DNA of 13,076 nt from VRUE01 sp036525295 (GCA_036525295.1 DATDAQ010000060.1:1-13076); one strand, 5' to 3'; positions 1 to 6,753 are shown, counted from the stretch's first letter. Notes: a model not told the origin generated them from the sequence alone. Made by a program: numbers and translations.

Positions 1-3
1 GGG

Positions 4-42
4 CCGGCCTTCGGCCGGGAGTTCCCGGGGACCCGGCCCCGG
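4..42. terminator. GC-rich hairpins downstream of sodA
   Basis: Two adjacent perfect stems are visible: CCGGCC (4-9) with GGCCGG (13-18) around a TTC triloop, and CCGGGG (25-30) with CCCCGG (37-42) around a 6-nt loop. They lie about 45 nt beyond the sodA stop codon on the minus strand. There is no T-tract, so an intrinsic terminator of classical form is not shown; high-GC actinobacteria often lack the T-tract. The window edge cuts off whatever lies to the left. Confidence 0.35.
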
Positions 43-85
43 CGCCCTGACAGTCTCGCCGCCGAAGTAGGGCTTGCTCAGCTGC

Positions 86-691
86 TCAGCCGGCCTCAGC
101 CAGGCGCTTAGCTACGTAATCCCAGTTCACGACGTTCCAGAAGGCATCGATGTAGTCGGGGCGCTTGTTCTGGTACTTGAGGTAGTAGGCGTGCTCCCAG
201 ACGTCGCAGCCCAGCAGCGGCACGCTGCCGTCGGAGATCGGCGAGTCCTGGTTGGGGGTGGAAACGACGGCGAGGCCGGAGTTGTCCTTGACCAGCCAGG
301 CCCAGCCGGAACCGAAGCGGGCGATGCCGGCGTTCTTGAACTCGTCCTTGAAGGCGTCGAAGGAACCGAAGGTCTCGTCGATGCCCGCCGCCAGGTCGCC
401 GCCGGGAGCGCCGCCGCCCTCGGGGCTCAGCATCTCCCAGAAGAGGGTGTGGTTGTAGTGGCCGCCGGCGTTGTTGCGAACCGGGCCCTGCTTGTCACCG
501 GGGAGGCTGGAGAGGTTGCGCAGCACGTCCTCGACCTCGCGGTCGGCCCACTCGGTCCCCTCCAGGGCCGCGTTCGCTTTGTCGACGTAGGCCTGGTGGT
601 GCTTGTCGTGGTGCACGCGCATCGTCGCCTCGTCGATGTGGGGCTCGAGCGCGTCGTAAGCGTAGGGAAGGTCGGGAACCGAAAATGCCAT
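86..691 (-). CDS. sodA: superoxide dismutase, Fe/Mn family
   Basis: Converts superoxide to oxygen and hydrogen peroxide; no signal peptide is seen, so it should act in the cytoplasm. The 201-aa length is normal for the family. The N-terminus (LPYAYDALEPHID) and the HHxKHH segment at 27-32 are typical. Metal ligands can be placed at H27, H81 (in GGHYNHTLFW), D163 and H167 (in DVWEHAYY). The GG pair at 76-77 and Gln148 in STPNQDSP are positions typical of Mn-dependent members, so Mn or cambialistic use is more likely than strict Fe. The start is supported by an AGGAGA Shine-Dalgarno site 7 nt upstream. The gene is divergent from the sigma-factor gene, with 83 bp between them. Whether that sigma factor controls it cannot be seen: no GTTT/GGGTA promoter lies upstream. 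Confidence 0.96.
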   Translation of the reverse strand: MAFSVPDLPYAYDALEPHIDEATMRVHHDKHHQAYVDKANAALEGTEWADREVEDVLRNLSSLPGDKQGPVRNNAGGHYNHTLFWEMLSPEGGGAPGGDLAAGIDETFGSFDAFKDEFKNAGIARFGSGWAWLVKDNSGLAVVSTPNQDSPISDGSVPLLGCDVWEHAYYLKYQNKRPDYIDAFWNVVNWDYVAKRLAEAG

Positions 692-698
692 CTGGGCG

Positions 699-704
699 TC
701 TCCT
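699..704 (-). promoter_or_regulatory. Shine-Dalgarno site of sodA
   Basis: AGGAGA on the minus strand, 7 nt before the sodA ATG. It is one of the few strong ribosome binding sites in the window and contrasts with the leaderless-style starts of several other genes. Confidence 0.8.
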
Positions 705-762
705 CTTTTGGTCGGACTGGACGGTTGCTAAGCCTGGGCCGGAGCCTAGCGCGACGGACGCC

Positions 763-768
763 TAAGCT
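763..768 (+). promoter_or_regulatory. -10 box (TAAGCT) for a leaderless sigma-factor mRNA
   Basis: TAAGCT fits the actinobacterial TANNNT -10 form and ends 6 nt before the ATG at 775, so transcription would begin at or next to the start codon. No Shine-Dalgarno site precedes that ATG, and no convincing -35 was found. Inferred from spacing only. Confidence 0.45.
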
Positions 769-774
769 GGCTTC

Positions 775-1575
775 ATGGAGATCGACGAAGCGAAGCTCTG
801 GCGAGAGTTCGCAGCCTCTCGCGACCCGGCGCTTCGCGAGGAGCTGGTCAAGCGGAACATGCCATTCGCGAGGCGGCTGGCCCTGCGCTATCGCGGAGCC
901 AGCGAGTCCTTCGACGACCTGCTCCAGGTCGCCAACCTCGGCCTGCTGGGCGCCGTCGACCGCTTCGACCCCGAGCGTGGCATCCCCTTCACCGCATTTG
1001 CCTCACCGACGATCCTGGGCGAGCTGAAGCGCCACTTCCGCGATCGCGTCTGGACCGTGCGGGTGCCACGCGGCCTGCACGACCGAATGGCCGAAGTCGA
1101 CAAGGCGATCACCGAGCTGACCAAACAGCTCCAGCGCTCACCCTCGGTGGGCGAGATCGCCGAGCGCTTGGAGCTGGAGCAAACCGACGTGCTCGAGGTG
1201 CTGGAGGCCAACCACAACCGTCGCACGCTCTCGCTCGACCGACCGGCCGGCAGCGACGAATCCGAAGAAGCCCCTCCGTCGGACTGGATCGGGGACGAGG
1301 ACGAGGGCTTCGAGCTGGTCGAGGGCAGGATCGCTCTCTCCTCCGCGCTGCCCTATCTCGAAGATCGCGAGCGCGTCGTCCTTCGGATGCGCTTCGTCGA
1401 GGACATGACCCAGTCGCAGATCGCCGAGCAGATCGGCCACTCCCAGATGCACGTCTCGCGCATCCTGCGCCGCGCGCTGGCCCGCATCCGCGAGAGGATC
1501 GAGGAGGAACGAGGGCTCGGCGGAGAGGGCGAGGAGGGACTAGGCGCCCGGGATGCCGGCGAAGCGGACGATTAG
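775..1575 (+). CDS. RNA polymerase sigma factor, SigB/SigF/SigG family
   Basis: Directs RNA polymerase to stress or developmental promoters. The 266-aa protein has the sigma-70 group 3 layout: region 2 at about 25-95 (DLLQVANLGLLGAVDRF, then FTAFASPTILGELKRHFRD), region 3 at about 100-150 (SPSVGEIAERLELEQTDVLEVLEA) and region 4 at about 190-240 with a helix-turn-helix (MTQSQIAEQIGHSQMHVSRILRRAL). An acidic linker at 160-182 and an acidic, glycine-rich tail at 243-266 are less typical. The start has no Shine-Dalgarno site but lies 6 nt behind a TAAGCT -10 box. The last 36 nt overlap the convergent RsbW-like gene. The adjacent kinase and phosphatase genes indicate that it is held inactive by the RsbW-like protein and released by partner switching. 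The exact subgroup (SigB or SigF) cannot be settled by eye. Confidence 0.94.
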   Translation: MEIDEAKLWREFAASRDPALREELVKRNMPFARRLALRYRGASESFDDLLQVANLGLLGAVDRFDPERGIPFTAFASPTILGELKRHFRDRVWTVRVPRGLHDRMAEVDKAITELTKQLQRSPSVGEIAERLELEQTDVLEVLEANHNRRTLSLDRPAGSDESEEAPPSDWIGDEDEGFELVEGRIALSSALPYLEDRERVVLRMRFVEDMTQSQIAEQIGHSQMHVSRILRRALARIRERIEEERGLGGEGEEGLGARDAGEADD

Positions 1576-2382
1576 GTAATCGCCTTCCTCGGACTCATCT
1601 ACGGCGAGCTCGTCGGCAAGCGCCTCCAGGGAGCCGCCGACCCCGGGTACCTCGAGCTCGCGGCGGATCTGCCCGGCGGCGCCCTTCTCCATCGGGCCCA
1701 GGCGGAGCTCGAGCCCGGCCTCGCTCTCGCCCAGCCCGACGCGGACGCAGCCATCGGCGAAGCGGCCCGGCGCTGCCTCCGATATCGCGTCGGTCACGAG
1801 GATGGCGTCGGCCAGGCGATCCACCGAGATCTGCCGGCGCGCGGCAAGGGAGCCGACCAGATTGGCGAGCACCGGTTCGAGCAGCTCCGCCCGCCCGACC
1901 GTGACCTCGGTCCCGGTCACCTCCGGCACCAGCTTCTGCCCGCCGGTCCCACCGCTGGCGCCGCCGCCCCGCAGCGGCACGCGCATCATCACCTCCGTGC
2001 CGCGATCGAGACCGCCGGAGATACTGAAGCTGCTGGAGAGGGCCGCGATCAGCGAGAGGCCGAGTTTGAGGCTGGCACGATCGGGGTCGGCCTCCGGGCT
2101 GATGCCCGAGCCGCTATCGCGGACGGTCACGGTGAGGCCCTCCTCGTCCGGCTCGGCTTCGACCAGGAGCGGACCGTCGCCGTTCGGGTAGGCGTGGACG
2201 ACGACGTTCGTACAGGCCTCGGTTACCACGGTCTTCAGATCGGCCAGCCCAGCCTCGTCCATTCCGATCTGCTCCGCCAGCCCGGACAGCGCGTGGCGGA
2301 TGACCGCCACGTTTTCCGCCTTGGCGGGAAGCTTCATCTGAAGCCCTTTGGGACTCTCGTTGGTGGTGGTGCCGTTTGCCAT
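1540..2382 (-). CDS. RsbW-like anti-sigma factor / serine kinase with duplicated GHKL domain
   Basis: Expected to bind the neighbouring sigma factor and to phosphorylate an anti-anti-sigma partner. The first GHKL (HATPase_c_2) domain spans about 16-137: N-box EACTN at 55-59, DSGSGI at 89-94, LGLSLIAALSS at 108-118 and RGTEVMMRVPL at 127-137. After a Gly-rich linker (138-150), residues 160-278 repeat the same order of elements (helix, VTDAISEAAP, GLELRL, LEALADELA, GDYLIVRFAG) but lack the N-box Asn and the DxGxG motif. This looks like an internal duplication with a dead second copy; 280 aa is about twice a normal RsbW. The ATG has an AGGAAG site 6 nt upstream. A Met at residue 16 is a less likely start. 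The gene is convergent with and overlaps the sigma gene by 36 nt. A SigB-type promoter lies about 70 nt upstream. Confidence 0.88.
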   Translation of the reverse strand: MANGTTTNESPKGLQMKLPAKAENVAVIRHALSGLAEQIGMDEAGLADLKTVVTEACTNVVVHAYPNGDGPLLVEAEPDEEGLTVTVRDSGSGISPEADPDRASLKLGLSLIAALSSSFSISGGLDRGTEVMMRVPLRGGGASGGTGGQKLVPEVTGTEVTVGRAELLEPVLANLVGSLAARRQISVDRLADAILVTDAISEAAPGRFADGCVRVGLGESEAGLELRLGPMEKGAAGQIRRELEVPGVGGSLEALADELAVDESEEGDYLIVRFAGIPGA

Positions 2383-2388
2383 TTACCG

Positions 2389-2394
2389 CTTCCT
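2389..2394 (-). promoter_or_regulatory. Shine-Dalgarno site of the RsbW-like gene
   Basis: AGGAAG on the minus strand with 6 nt to the ATG ending at 2382. It decides the first Met over the internal Met at residue 16. Confidence 0.6.
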
Positions 2395-2452
2395 GCCGAG
2401 AGTTCGCCGTCTCCGCGGCTCCGAGCATAGCCGCCCGCCATTGGCCATTTCG

Positions 2453-2479
2453 GTACCCGAGGCTGGTGGTGACAAAACC
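2453..2479 (-). promoter_or_regulatory. SigB/SigF-type promoter upstream of the RsbW-like gene
   Basis: On the minus strand, GGTTT (2479-2475) is followed after GTTT plus 16 nt by GGGTAC (2458-2453). Known SigF/SigB promoters of actinobacteria and Bacillus follow GTTT, about 12-17 nt, GGGTA/GGGWAT. The expected transcript start near 2446 gives a leader of about 63 nt with a Shine-Dalgarno site. It suggests that the sigma factor of the adjacent gene drives its own anti-sigma factor. Inferred from the consensus only. Confidence 0.6.
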
Positions 2480-2490
2480 ACGGACCCCTC

Positions 2491-2895
2491 TCAGACGGCG
2501 CCGCGAGCGAAGCGAGCGAGCGCCTGCTCGGGGTCGACGAACACCTCTCCGCGTACGAAACTGCCGTCCCGCAGCTCCCAGATCCAGGCCGCCGGCATGT
2601 CCCGGATGCCCAGCTCGCGACTGCGCACGTAGACGCGGCCGAGGACCAGCAGGCGGTCGCCGCGACGCTCCACGCGCCCGGGCGTGATCAGCAGCTCTTC
2701 CCACACCTTTTCGACATCCGCGAGGTAATCGCGCAGCCCCCGGCCCCCTCGGTAGGGGCTCTCGCGCCCGGCCTCCCCGCCGGTGACCGAGACGAACTCC
2801 ATCTGCTCGGCGCAGAGCCCGACTATGGCGTCCGCGTCGCGCTGGTTGAAGGCCTCGAAGAGGCGCCAGACCAGCGCCTCGGGAGAGTCAGCCAT
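2491..2895 (-). CDS. SnoaL-like / NTF2-like protein
   Basis: A 134-aa protein with the pattern of the SnoaL-like NTF2 fold: N-terminal helix SPEALVWRLFEAFNQRDADAIVGLCAE (4-30 region), strand MEFVSVTGG, a YRGGRGLRDYLADVEKVWEEL helix (48-68) and paired strands RLLVLGRVYVRSRE and AAWIWELRDGSFVRGEVFVD. Such folds are small ligand pockets, enzymes or dimerising domains; no catalytic function can be named here. Two in-frame ATGs are possible (2895 and 2901), both overlapping the stop of the upstream phosphatase gene (8 or 14 nt), so the two are translationally coupled. Longer forms reaching 3177 are rejected because they run through the phosphatase coding region. Its place between PP2C phosphatase and anti-sigma kinase is where an anti-anti-sigma gene is often found. 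Confidence 0.82.
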   Translation of the reverse strand: MADSPEALVWRLFEAFNQRDADAIVGLCAEQMEFVSVTGGEAGRESPYRGGRGLRDYLADVEKVWEELLITPGRVERRGDRLLVLGRVYVRSRELGIRDMPAAWIWELRDGSFVRGEVFVDPEQALARFARGAV

Positions 2896-4243
2896 CGCCA
2901 TCCACCCGGGAAACGGCGAGAATCGCCGCGTCGTCGTCGAGGGCTCCCTCGGTGAAGACGTGCAGCGCCCCCTCCAGTCGCTGCACCACATGTGCCGGAC
3001 TGCCGGCGCCGGCGAGGTGCATGCGCAGGCGCTCCTCGCCGAAGCGGCCTTCGCCCCCCTCCGCCTCGGTGATCCCGTCGGTGACGATGACGAGCTGCTG
3101 GCCCGGCTCGACCTGGCTGTGGCGAACCTGCCACCCGCCATCCGCAAACGCACCCAGCACCGGATCGGCGGAAGCAATCTCCCTCACATCCCCCCCGTCC
3201 ACCAGTAGTGGCGGCAAGTGCCCGGCCACCGCGATCCGGACCGGCAGGCTCGGGTCCTCGCTGAGCGCCAGCGCCGCGACGCTGCAGAGTGCCGTGCCGC
3301 GCCGTGCGAGCAGTGCCCGGTTGAGAGTGGCCAGCGCCGCGACGGGGTCGTCGGTGAGGATCGCCGCGGTGCGCAGCGTGTAGCGAGCCAGGGCGGTGAC
3401 CGAGGCCGCCTGGGCGCCGCGACCGGTGACGTCGCCGACGACGAGCATCCAGCCGCCGGAGATGCGAAAGGCGTCGTAGAAGTCCCCACCCACCTCGTTC
3501 TCGGCACCCGCCGGCTGGTACATGGCGGCGAGCGACCAGCCGGGGATGTGGGGCAGGGGCGGCGGCAGCAGGCCGCGCTGGAGCGTCTCGGCGATCTCCG
3601 CCCGAGCCGCCTCGGCCCGCTCGAGGTCGGAGAAGAGCCCACTGTTGTCGAGGGCCAGGGCGACACGGCCGGAGAGGATCCAGGTGAACTGGGCGTCGCG
3701 GCGCCTATAGCGCCGGCCCGACCAAGCGACGCCCAGGGTCAGGGCTCCCGTCACCCTGCCCCGGGCCTTGAGGGGAACGGTGATCGCCGAACGCACCTTC
3801 AGGCTGCGCAGGAATTCGAGATCAGCGCCTTCGTCGTGTGCGATCTCGCGCAGATCCGCCTCCGTCATCCGCTCGTAGAAACGCAGCTCGGGCGCCGGCC
3901 CGCCCTCGCTGAGCACCATGCGCTCCGGGATCGACGGCTTGCGCTCCAGCAGCCGCTGCCTGGCCTGCGGATCGGCACCCGGAGCCACCCGCACCGCAAC
4001 GCGCTGCACGCTGCCCCTCTCGATCACGTCGATCATGCAGAAGTCGGCCAGCGCCGGGACGATGACGTCGCAGATCGCTTCGAGCGTCTCCTCCAGCGAA
4101 GCGGCGGCTTCGGACACCTCCGCCACTTCGGCGAGCACCAGGAACCGGCGCTGGGCACGTCGTCCTTCAATAATCAGAACAGCGAGGTAGATGCAGGCGG
4201 CGGCGAGCGCCACAACCAGAATCGCTATGGCGATCAAGTCCAT
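2888..4243 (-). CDS. membrane-anchored GAF-SpoIIE (PP2C-type) serine phosphatase, RsbU-like
   Basis: Expected to dephosphorylate an anti-anti-sigma factor in a partner-switching pathway and so free the sigma factor. The 451-aa protein starts with one membrane helix (about 3-25, LIAIAILVVALAAACIYLAVLI), then a GAF-like sensor domain (about 40-205, with SAITVPLKARGRVTGALTLG) and a SpoIIE/PP2C domain (about 225-447). Metal-site motifs are complete: GGDFYD (252-257), GDVTGRG (270-276), TDGITEA (388-394) and DDDAAIL (436-442). The linker between GAF and PP2C (about 202-225, DLERAEAARAEIAETLQRGLLP) is the helical segment usual before these phosphatases. The ATG has no Shine-Dalgarno site but follows a TAGAGT -10 box by 7 nt. 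The downstream SnoaL gene overlaps its stop. The signal sensed by the GAF domain is unknown. Confidence 0.92.
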   Translation of the reverse strand: MDLIAIAILVVALAAACIYLAVLIIEGRRAQRRFLVLAEVAEVSEAAASLEETLEAICDVIVPALADFCMIDVIERGSVQRVAVRVAPGADPQARQRLLERKPSIPERMVLSEGGPAPELRFYERMTEADLREIAHDEGADLEFLRSLKVRSAITVPLKARGRVTGALTLGVAWSGRRYRRRDAQFTWILSGRVALALDNSGLFSDLERAEAARAEIAETLQRGLLPPPLPHIPGWSLAAMYQPAGAENEVGGDFYDAFRISGGWMLVVGDVTGRGAQAASVTALARYTLRTAAILTDDPVAALATLNRALLARRGTALCSVAALALSEDPSLPVRIAVAGHLPPLLVDGGDVREIASADPVLGAFADGGWQVRHSQVEPGQQLVIVTDGITEAEGGEGRFGEERLRMHLAGAGSPAHVVQRLEGALHVFTEGALDDDAAILAVSRVDGDG

Positions 4244-4250
4244 TCAACCG

Positions 4251-4279
4251 ACTCTATGTTCGATTGCGGCGGGGGTCCA
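4251..4279 (-). promoter_or_regulatory. promoter of the PP2C phosphatase gene (leaderless style)
   Basis: TGGACC (4279-4274), 17 nt, then TAGAGT (4256-4251) on the minus strand: 4 of 6 matches to TTGACA, and a TANNNT -10 box. The -10 ends 7 nt before the ATG, so the mRNA would start at or very near the start codon. This separates the phosphatase cluster from the upstream glycoside hydrolase gene. Confidence 0.5.
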
Positions 4280-4323
4280 GCACGCCGCTCGGGCGCGCCG
4301 AAAAGCCCGAGGCCGCGAGCGCC

Positions 4324-5448
4324 CTACGGCGTGGCTCGCATTGCCCTGGGGGAGGCGCGCGGCACGACGTGTGCGTCGCCCCCGGTCCAGGAGTTGAAGC
4401 GGTACCAGGCCGGCTTCGCCTCGCGGTCGACGGTGAGCAGGCCGGCGGAGTCGCAGAACTGGCACGAGCCGGCCGCGTCGGTCCAGGAGAACCACCAGAC
4501 GCCACCGATCCGCCAGCGGTTGCGGTTTTCGGTCAGCATCGCGAAGGCCCGGTCCAGTTCGCGAGCCTGACCGCGAGGGCCGCGCTCCCAGCGCGACTCG
4601 AACCCGTCGGAGCCCCAACCGAGCTCGGTCATGTAGAGCGGTGTCTCGGCGTCGCCGTAGAACCCCATCACCCGGCGCAGGGCTTCGATCTGACCGAACA
4701 TGGTGCCTGCGTCGGCGACGTAGGGATGAAGCGCAACGCCGTCGAAGTAACGCTCGATCCCGGGGATTTCGTAGACGCCGGCGAGGAAGGCGTCGGACGC
4801 TATGTTCGGCGGGATCTGCAGGGGGCGCCCGAAGAGCCCACCCATGATCACCGTCGAGCCGGGGTCGAGGCGGTGCAGCAACTGGCCCGAGATGCGGATC
4901 AGCCTCGCGAACCTCTCCGGGTCCGGCTGGCGCGAGAAGGTGACGATGTTCTCCTCGTTCCAGATCTCCCACTGGCGGACCGGCAGCCGGGGCAGCTCGC
5001 GATTCTCGCGCCAGAAACTGCCCTTCGGCCCGTAGCGCATGACCGCGGCACGCAGGAAGCGGAGCCATTCCCGCCGCTGCCGGGCGCTGGCCACCGGCTC
5101 CCCGCCCAGCCGTGGCGAAACCCAGTCAGGGGTGCCCCAGACGAAGAAGTAGATGGTGATCCCGTGTTCAGCCGCATGCCCGACCTGTTCGTCCAGCCAC
5201 CACCATTCGGGGTGGCGGCGATCGGCGGCATCGGGCACGATCCCGGCCCAGTTCAGGGGCATGCGCACGCTCGTGACCCCCGCTTCCCGCATCAGCTCGT
5301 AGTCGGTCCCGTCGGTGTGCCCCTGCGGAGACATCCCGATGAAACCGGGAGGGGGCGCAAAGGAGAGCGACCCCGCCATCGCGGGAGTGAGCGCCAGCAG
5401 CGCCGCGGTCAGCGGGAGGATCAGGAACCTGCGCACGAGACCCGACAT
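4324..5448 (-). CDS. secreted clan GH-A glycoside hydrolase (cellulase-like)
   Basis: A 374-aa protein with an N-terminal signal or anchor (MSGLVRRFLILPLTAALLAL...AMAG, 1-26) and a TIM-barrel glycosidase body. VRMPLNWAGIVP (61-72) opens the barrel. WEIWNEEN (160-167) carries the WNE acid/base Glu165. YMTELGWGS (272-280) carries the probable nucleophile Glu275. YFDGVALHPY (234-243) and GGVWWFSWTDA (315-325) are further conserved barrel ends. This is the pattern of GH5/GH39-like enzymes; the substrate cannot be read from sequence. The start at 5448 is chosen over 5580 because it begins the signal peptide and has AAGG 4-8 nt upstream; the longer form adds 44 residues of no family character and overlaps the divergent gene. 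C329xxC332 could form a disulfide. It reads in the same direction as the phosphatase gene 80 bp downstream. Confidence 0.83.
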   Translation of the reverse strand: MSGLVRRFLILPLTAALLALTPAMAGSLSFAPPPGFIGMSPQGHTDGTDYELMREAGVTSVRMPLNWAGIVPDAADRRHPEWWWLDEQVGHAAEHGITIYFFVWGTPDWVSPRLGGEPVASARQRREWLRFLRAAVMRYGPKGSFWRENRELPRLPVRQWEIWNEENIVTFSRQPDPERFARLIRISGQLLHRLDPGSTVIMGGLFGRPLQIPPNIASDAFLAGVYEIPGIERYFDGVALHPYVADAGTMFGQIEALRRVMGFYGDAETPLYMTELGWGSDGFESRWERGPRGQARELDRAFAMLTENRNRWRIGGVWWFSWTDAAGSCQFCDSAGLLTVDREAKPAWYRFNSWTGGDAHVVPRASPRAMRATP

Positions 5449-5519
5449 TGTGCCTTGTCGGGCCGGCGAACAAAGCGCGATCCCAAGAAGCCGCCGCGCA
5501 ATTCGTAATGCTGGAGCAG

Positions 5520-6377
5520 ATGAGTGAGTGGCGTCCTCTATCAAAGCGCGGGCGTTCTGACGAGCGGCTCGATGAGCCAACTGAGGGCTTGCCGCCCTAC
5601 CTTGCCGGACCTCTGATCAGTTGGCTTCAGCGGATGTTTCGCGATTCCTATGGAGCCATTTCACGGAAGAGGCTCGAATTTCTTCAATTGAAATTCAAGC
5701 TGGATCCGACGCTCGATTGGGAATTCGGTGTCGAATCGGCATTCCAAGACCTGCGCGAACGCATCGATGTAGATGAGGAGTTCGGCCTTGACGTCATCGA
5801 CTTCGTCCTGAGCCACATGAGGGTTTACACAGACCAATACGACAATCCAGCCGAACTCGCCGGAGAGGCCGGGCAACTCTTTCTCCTCGGTGGATCTGCT
5901 TGGGAGGTCAACAGCGGAGATGACGGCTCCTACACGTTGTCCCGAAGGGCTGTTGGACCTGTCAAGGAGGCGCTGGAAAGCATTAGTACATCCACTCGTG
6001 CTCACCAGCACCTGGTCAAGGCGTGGAACCACCTTGCAGGCCGTAATCCCGACGTGTCCGCTGCCTACCGCGAGGCAGTTAAAGCCGTAGAGGCAGCGGC
6101 AAAGCCGGTGGTCCTACCGGAGAACGACAGGGCGACCCTCGGTCAGATGATCGCCGCCATAAAAGATAAGGGCGACAAGTGGACCGCGACGCTAGGGACT
6201 CTTGATGACGTACGGCGTCTGATGGAAATCGTGTGGAAGGCACAGCTGGACCGTCACGGGACGGACGATGAGTCGATTCCATTTAGCGTGTCGGCCGAGG
6301 AGGCCGATGCTGCATTCGCCATCTGCCTCAACCTGAGCCGCCTTTTTGCTGGTGGACATGTTGTTCCAAAGATCTGA
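5520..6377 (+). CDS. AbiJ-like / HEPN-type putative abortive infection protein
   Basis: A 285-aa soluble protein without signal or membrane segment. Its layout resembles AbiJ-type abortive infection proteins: an N-terminal segment LSKRGRSDERLDEPTEGLPPYL (7-28, split here as two halves in the family) followed by a helical region. Then comes a middle stretch (about 110-155) of the kind preceding the C-terminal helical domain, and a C-terminal region with AYREAVKAVEAAAK (182-195), LGQMIAAI (207-214) and an Arg-His-Gly at 245-247. The last part looks HEPN-like, a fold often carrying RNase activity in defence proteins. This is recognition from memory, not a search. Codon use is visibly less GC-rich than the flanking genes (TTT, ATT, TCA, GAT are frequent), suggesting transfer. 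Possible ATG starts are at 5448, 5508 and 5520; 5520 is chosen because GGAG precedes it closely and the others would add unconserved sequence. It diverges from the glycosidase gene and converges on the toxin-antitoxin pair. Confidence 0.7.
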   Translation: MSEWRPLSKRGRSDERLDEPTEGLPPYLAGPLISWLQRMFRDSYGAISRKRLEFLQLKFKLDPTLDWEFGVESAFQDLRERIDVDEEFGLDVIDFVLSHMRVYTDQYDNPAELAGEAGQLFLLGGSAWEVNSGDDGSYTLSRRAVGPVKEALESISTSTRAHQHLVKAWNHLAGRNPDVSAAYREAVKAVEAAAKPVVLPENDRATLGQMIAAIKDKGDKWTATLGTLDDVRRLMEIVWKAQLDRHGTDDESIPFSVSAEEADAAFAICLNLSRLFAGGHVVPKI

Positions 6378-6380
6378 TCC

Positions 6381-6407
6381 GCGCCGTCGGTTCCACGAAC
6401 ACGGCGC
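6381..6407. terminator. strong hairpin between convergent genes
   Basis: GCGCCGT (6381-6387) pairs with ACGGCGC (6401-6407). Inside, after a 2-nt bulge, GTTC (6390-6393) pairs with GAAC (6397-6400) around a CAC loop, giving 11 base pairs in total. It begins 3 nt after the stop of the AbiJ-like gene and lies 29 nt beyond the MazF stop, so it could serve both strands. No T-tract follows on either strand. Confidence 0.6.
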
Positions 6408-6435
6408 CCACCGTTCCAACTCGCAAGTCTGAAAT

Positions 6436-6753
6436 TCAGAGGCCCAAGACCAAGGCAAGGGCGTCATCCACAGCGCGAAGCTCATCGGCATCGAGGCGTC
6501 CAGCCGAGCGTCCAAGGCGCTGTGGATCCACCACCGTGCTCTGCTCGACGAGCACCTGCGTCTCGTTCCCTTCAAGGGTGATCATCGGCCGGAAGGTGGC
6601 CGGACGCGCACTCGTCGAAGTGGGCGAGACCAGGGTGGTGCTCAACCCGATGAACTCGTCAGCCTGGACGACGACCGCGTAGCGAGCACCGCGCTGCTCC
6701 CTCCCCCGCGCACCTCGCGGGGACGGCAGTCGAAAGACCTCGCCGCGAACCAC
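6436..6753 (-). CDS. mazF: MazF/PemK-type toxin (endoribonuclease)
   Basis: MazF toxins cut single-stranded RNA, halting growth when the antitoxin is lost. The 105-aa protein begins VVRGEVFRLPSPRGARGREQ and shows the family elements in order: RGEV (3-6), ARYAVVVQ (23-30), STTLVSPTS (38-46), VLVEQSTVVDPQRLG (67-81) and LDADELRAVDDALALVLGL at the end. The start is a GTG at 6753, one nt after the antitoxin stop codon, so translation is coupled. Starts further upstream (to 6924) would run through the antitoxin coding region and give no family sequence. There is no good Shine-Dalgarno site, in line with coupling. Sequence specificity of cleavage cannot be read. Confidence 0.88.
   Translation of the reverse strand: MVRGEVFRLPSPRGARGREQRGARYAVVVQADEFIGLSTTLVSPTSTSARPATFRPMITLEGNETQVLVEQSTVVDPQRLGRSAGRLDADELRAVDDALALVLGL

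Noticed and set aside
74..1027. Long plus-strand open frame across the superoxide dismutase gene and into the sigma gene
   Set aside because: It is antisense to a clear sodA and out of frame with the sigma factor; Val/Gly/Ala-rich composition is typical of a high-GC shadow frame.
2896..3177. N-terminal extension of the SnoaL-like gene
   Set aside because: The extra 94 residues read through the phosphatase gene in another frame and are Arg/Ser-rich; the SnoaL fold is complete from 2895.
3218..5508. Long plus-strand open frames (3218-4570 and 4264-5508) opposite the phosphatase and glycosidase genes
   Set aside because: Both are antisense to proteins with intact catalytic motifs and show no family features of their own.
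5449..5580. N-terminal extension of the glycosidase to 5580
   Set aside because: It puts 44 polar residues in front of an obvious signal peptide and would overlap the divergent AbiJ-like gene.
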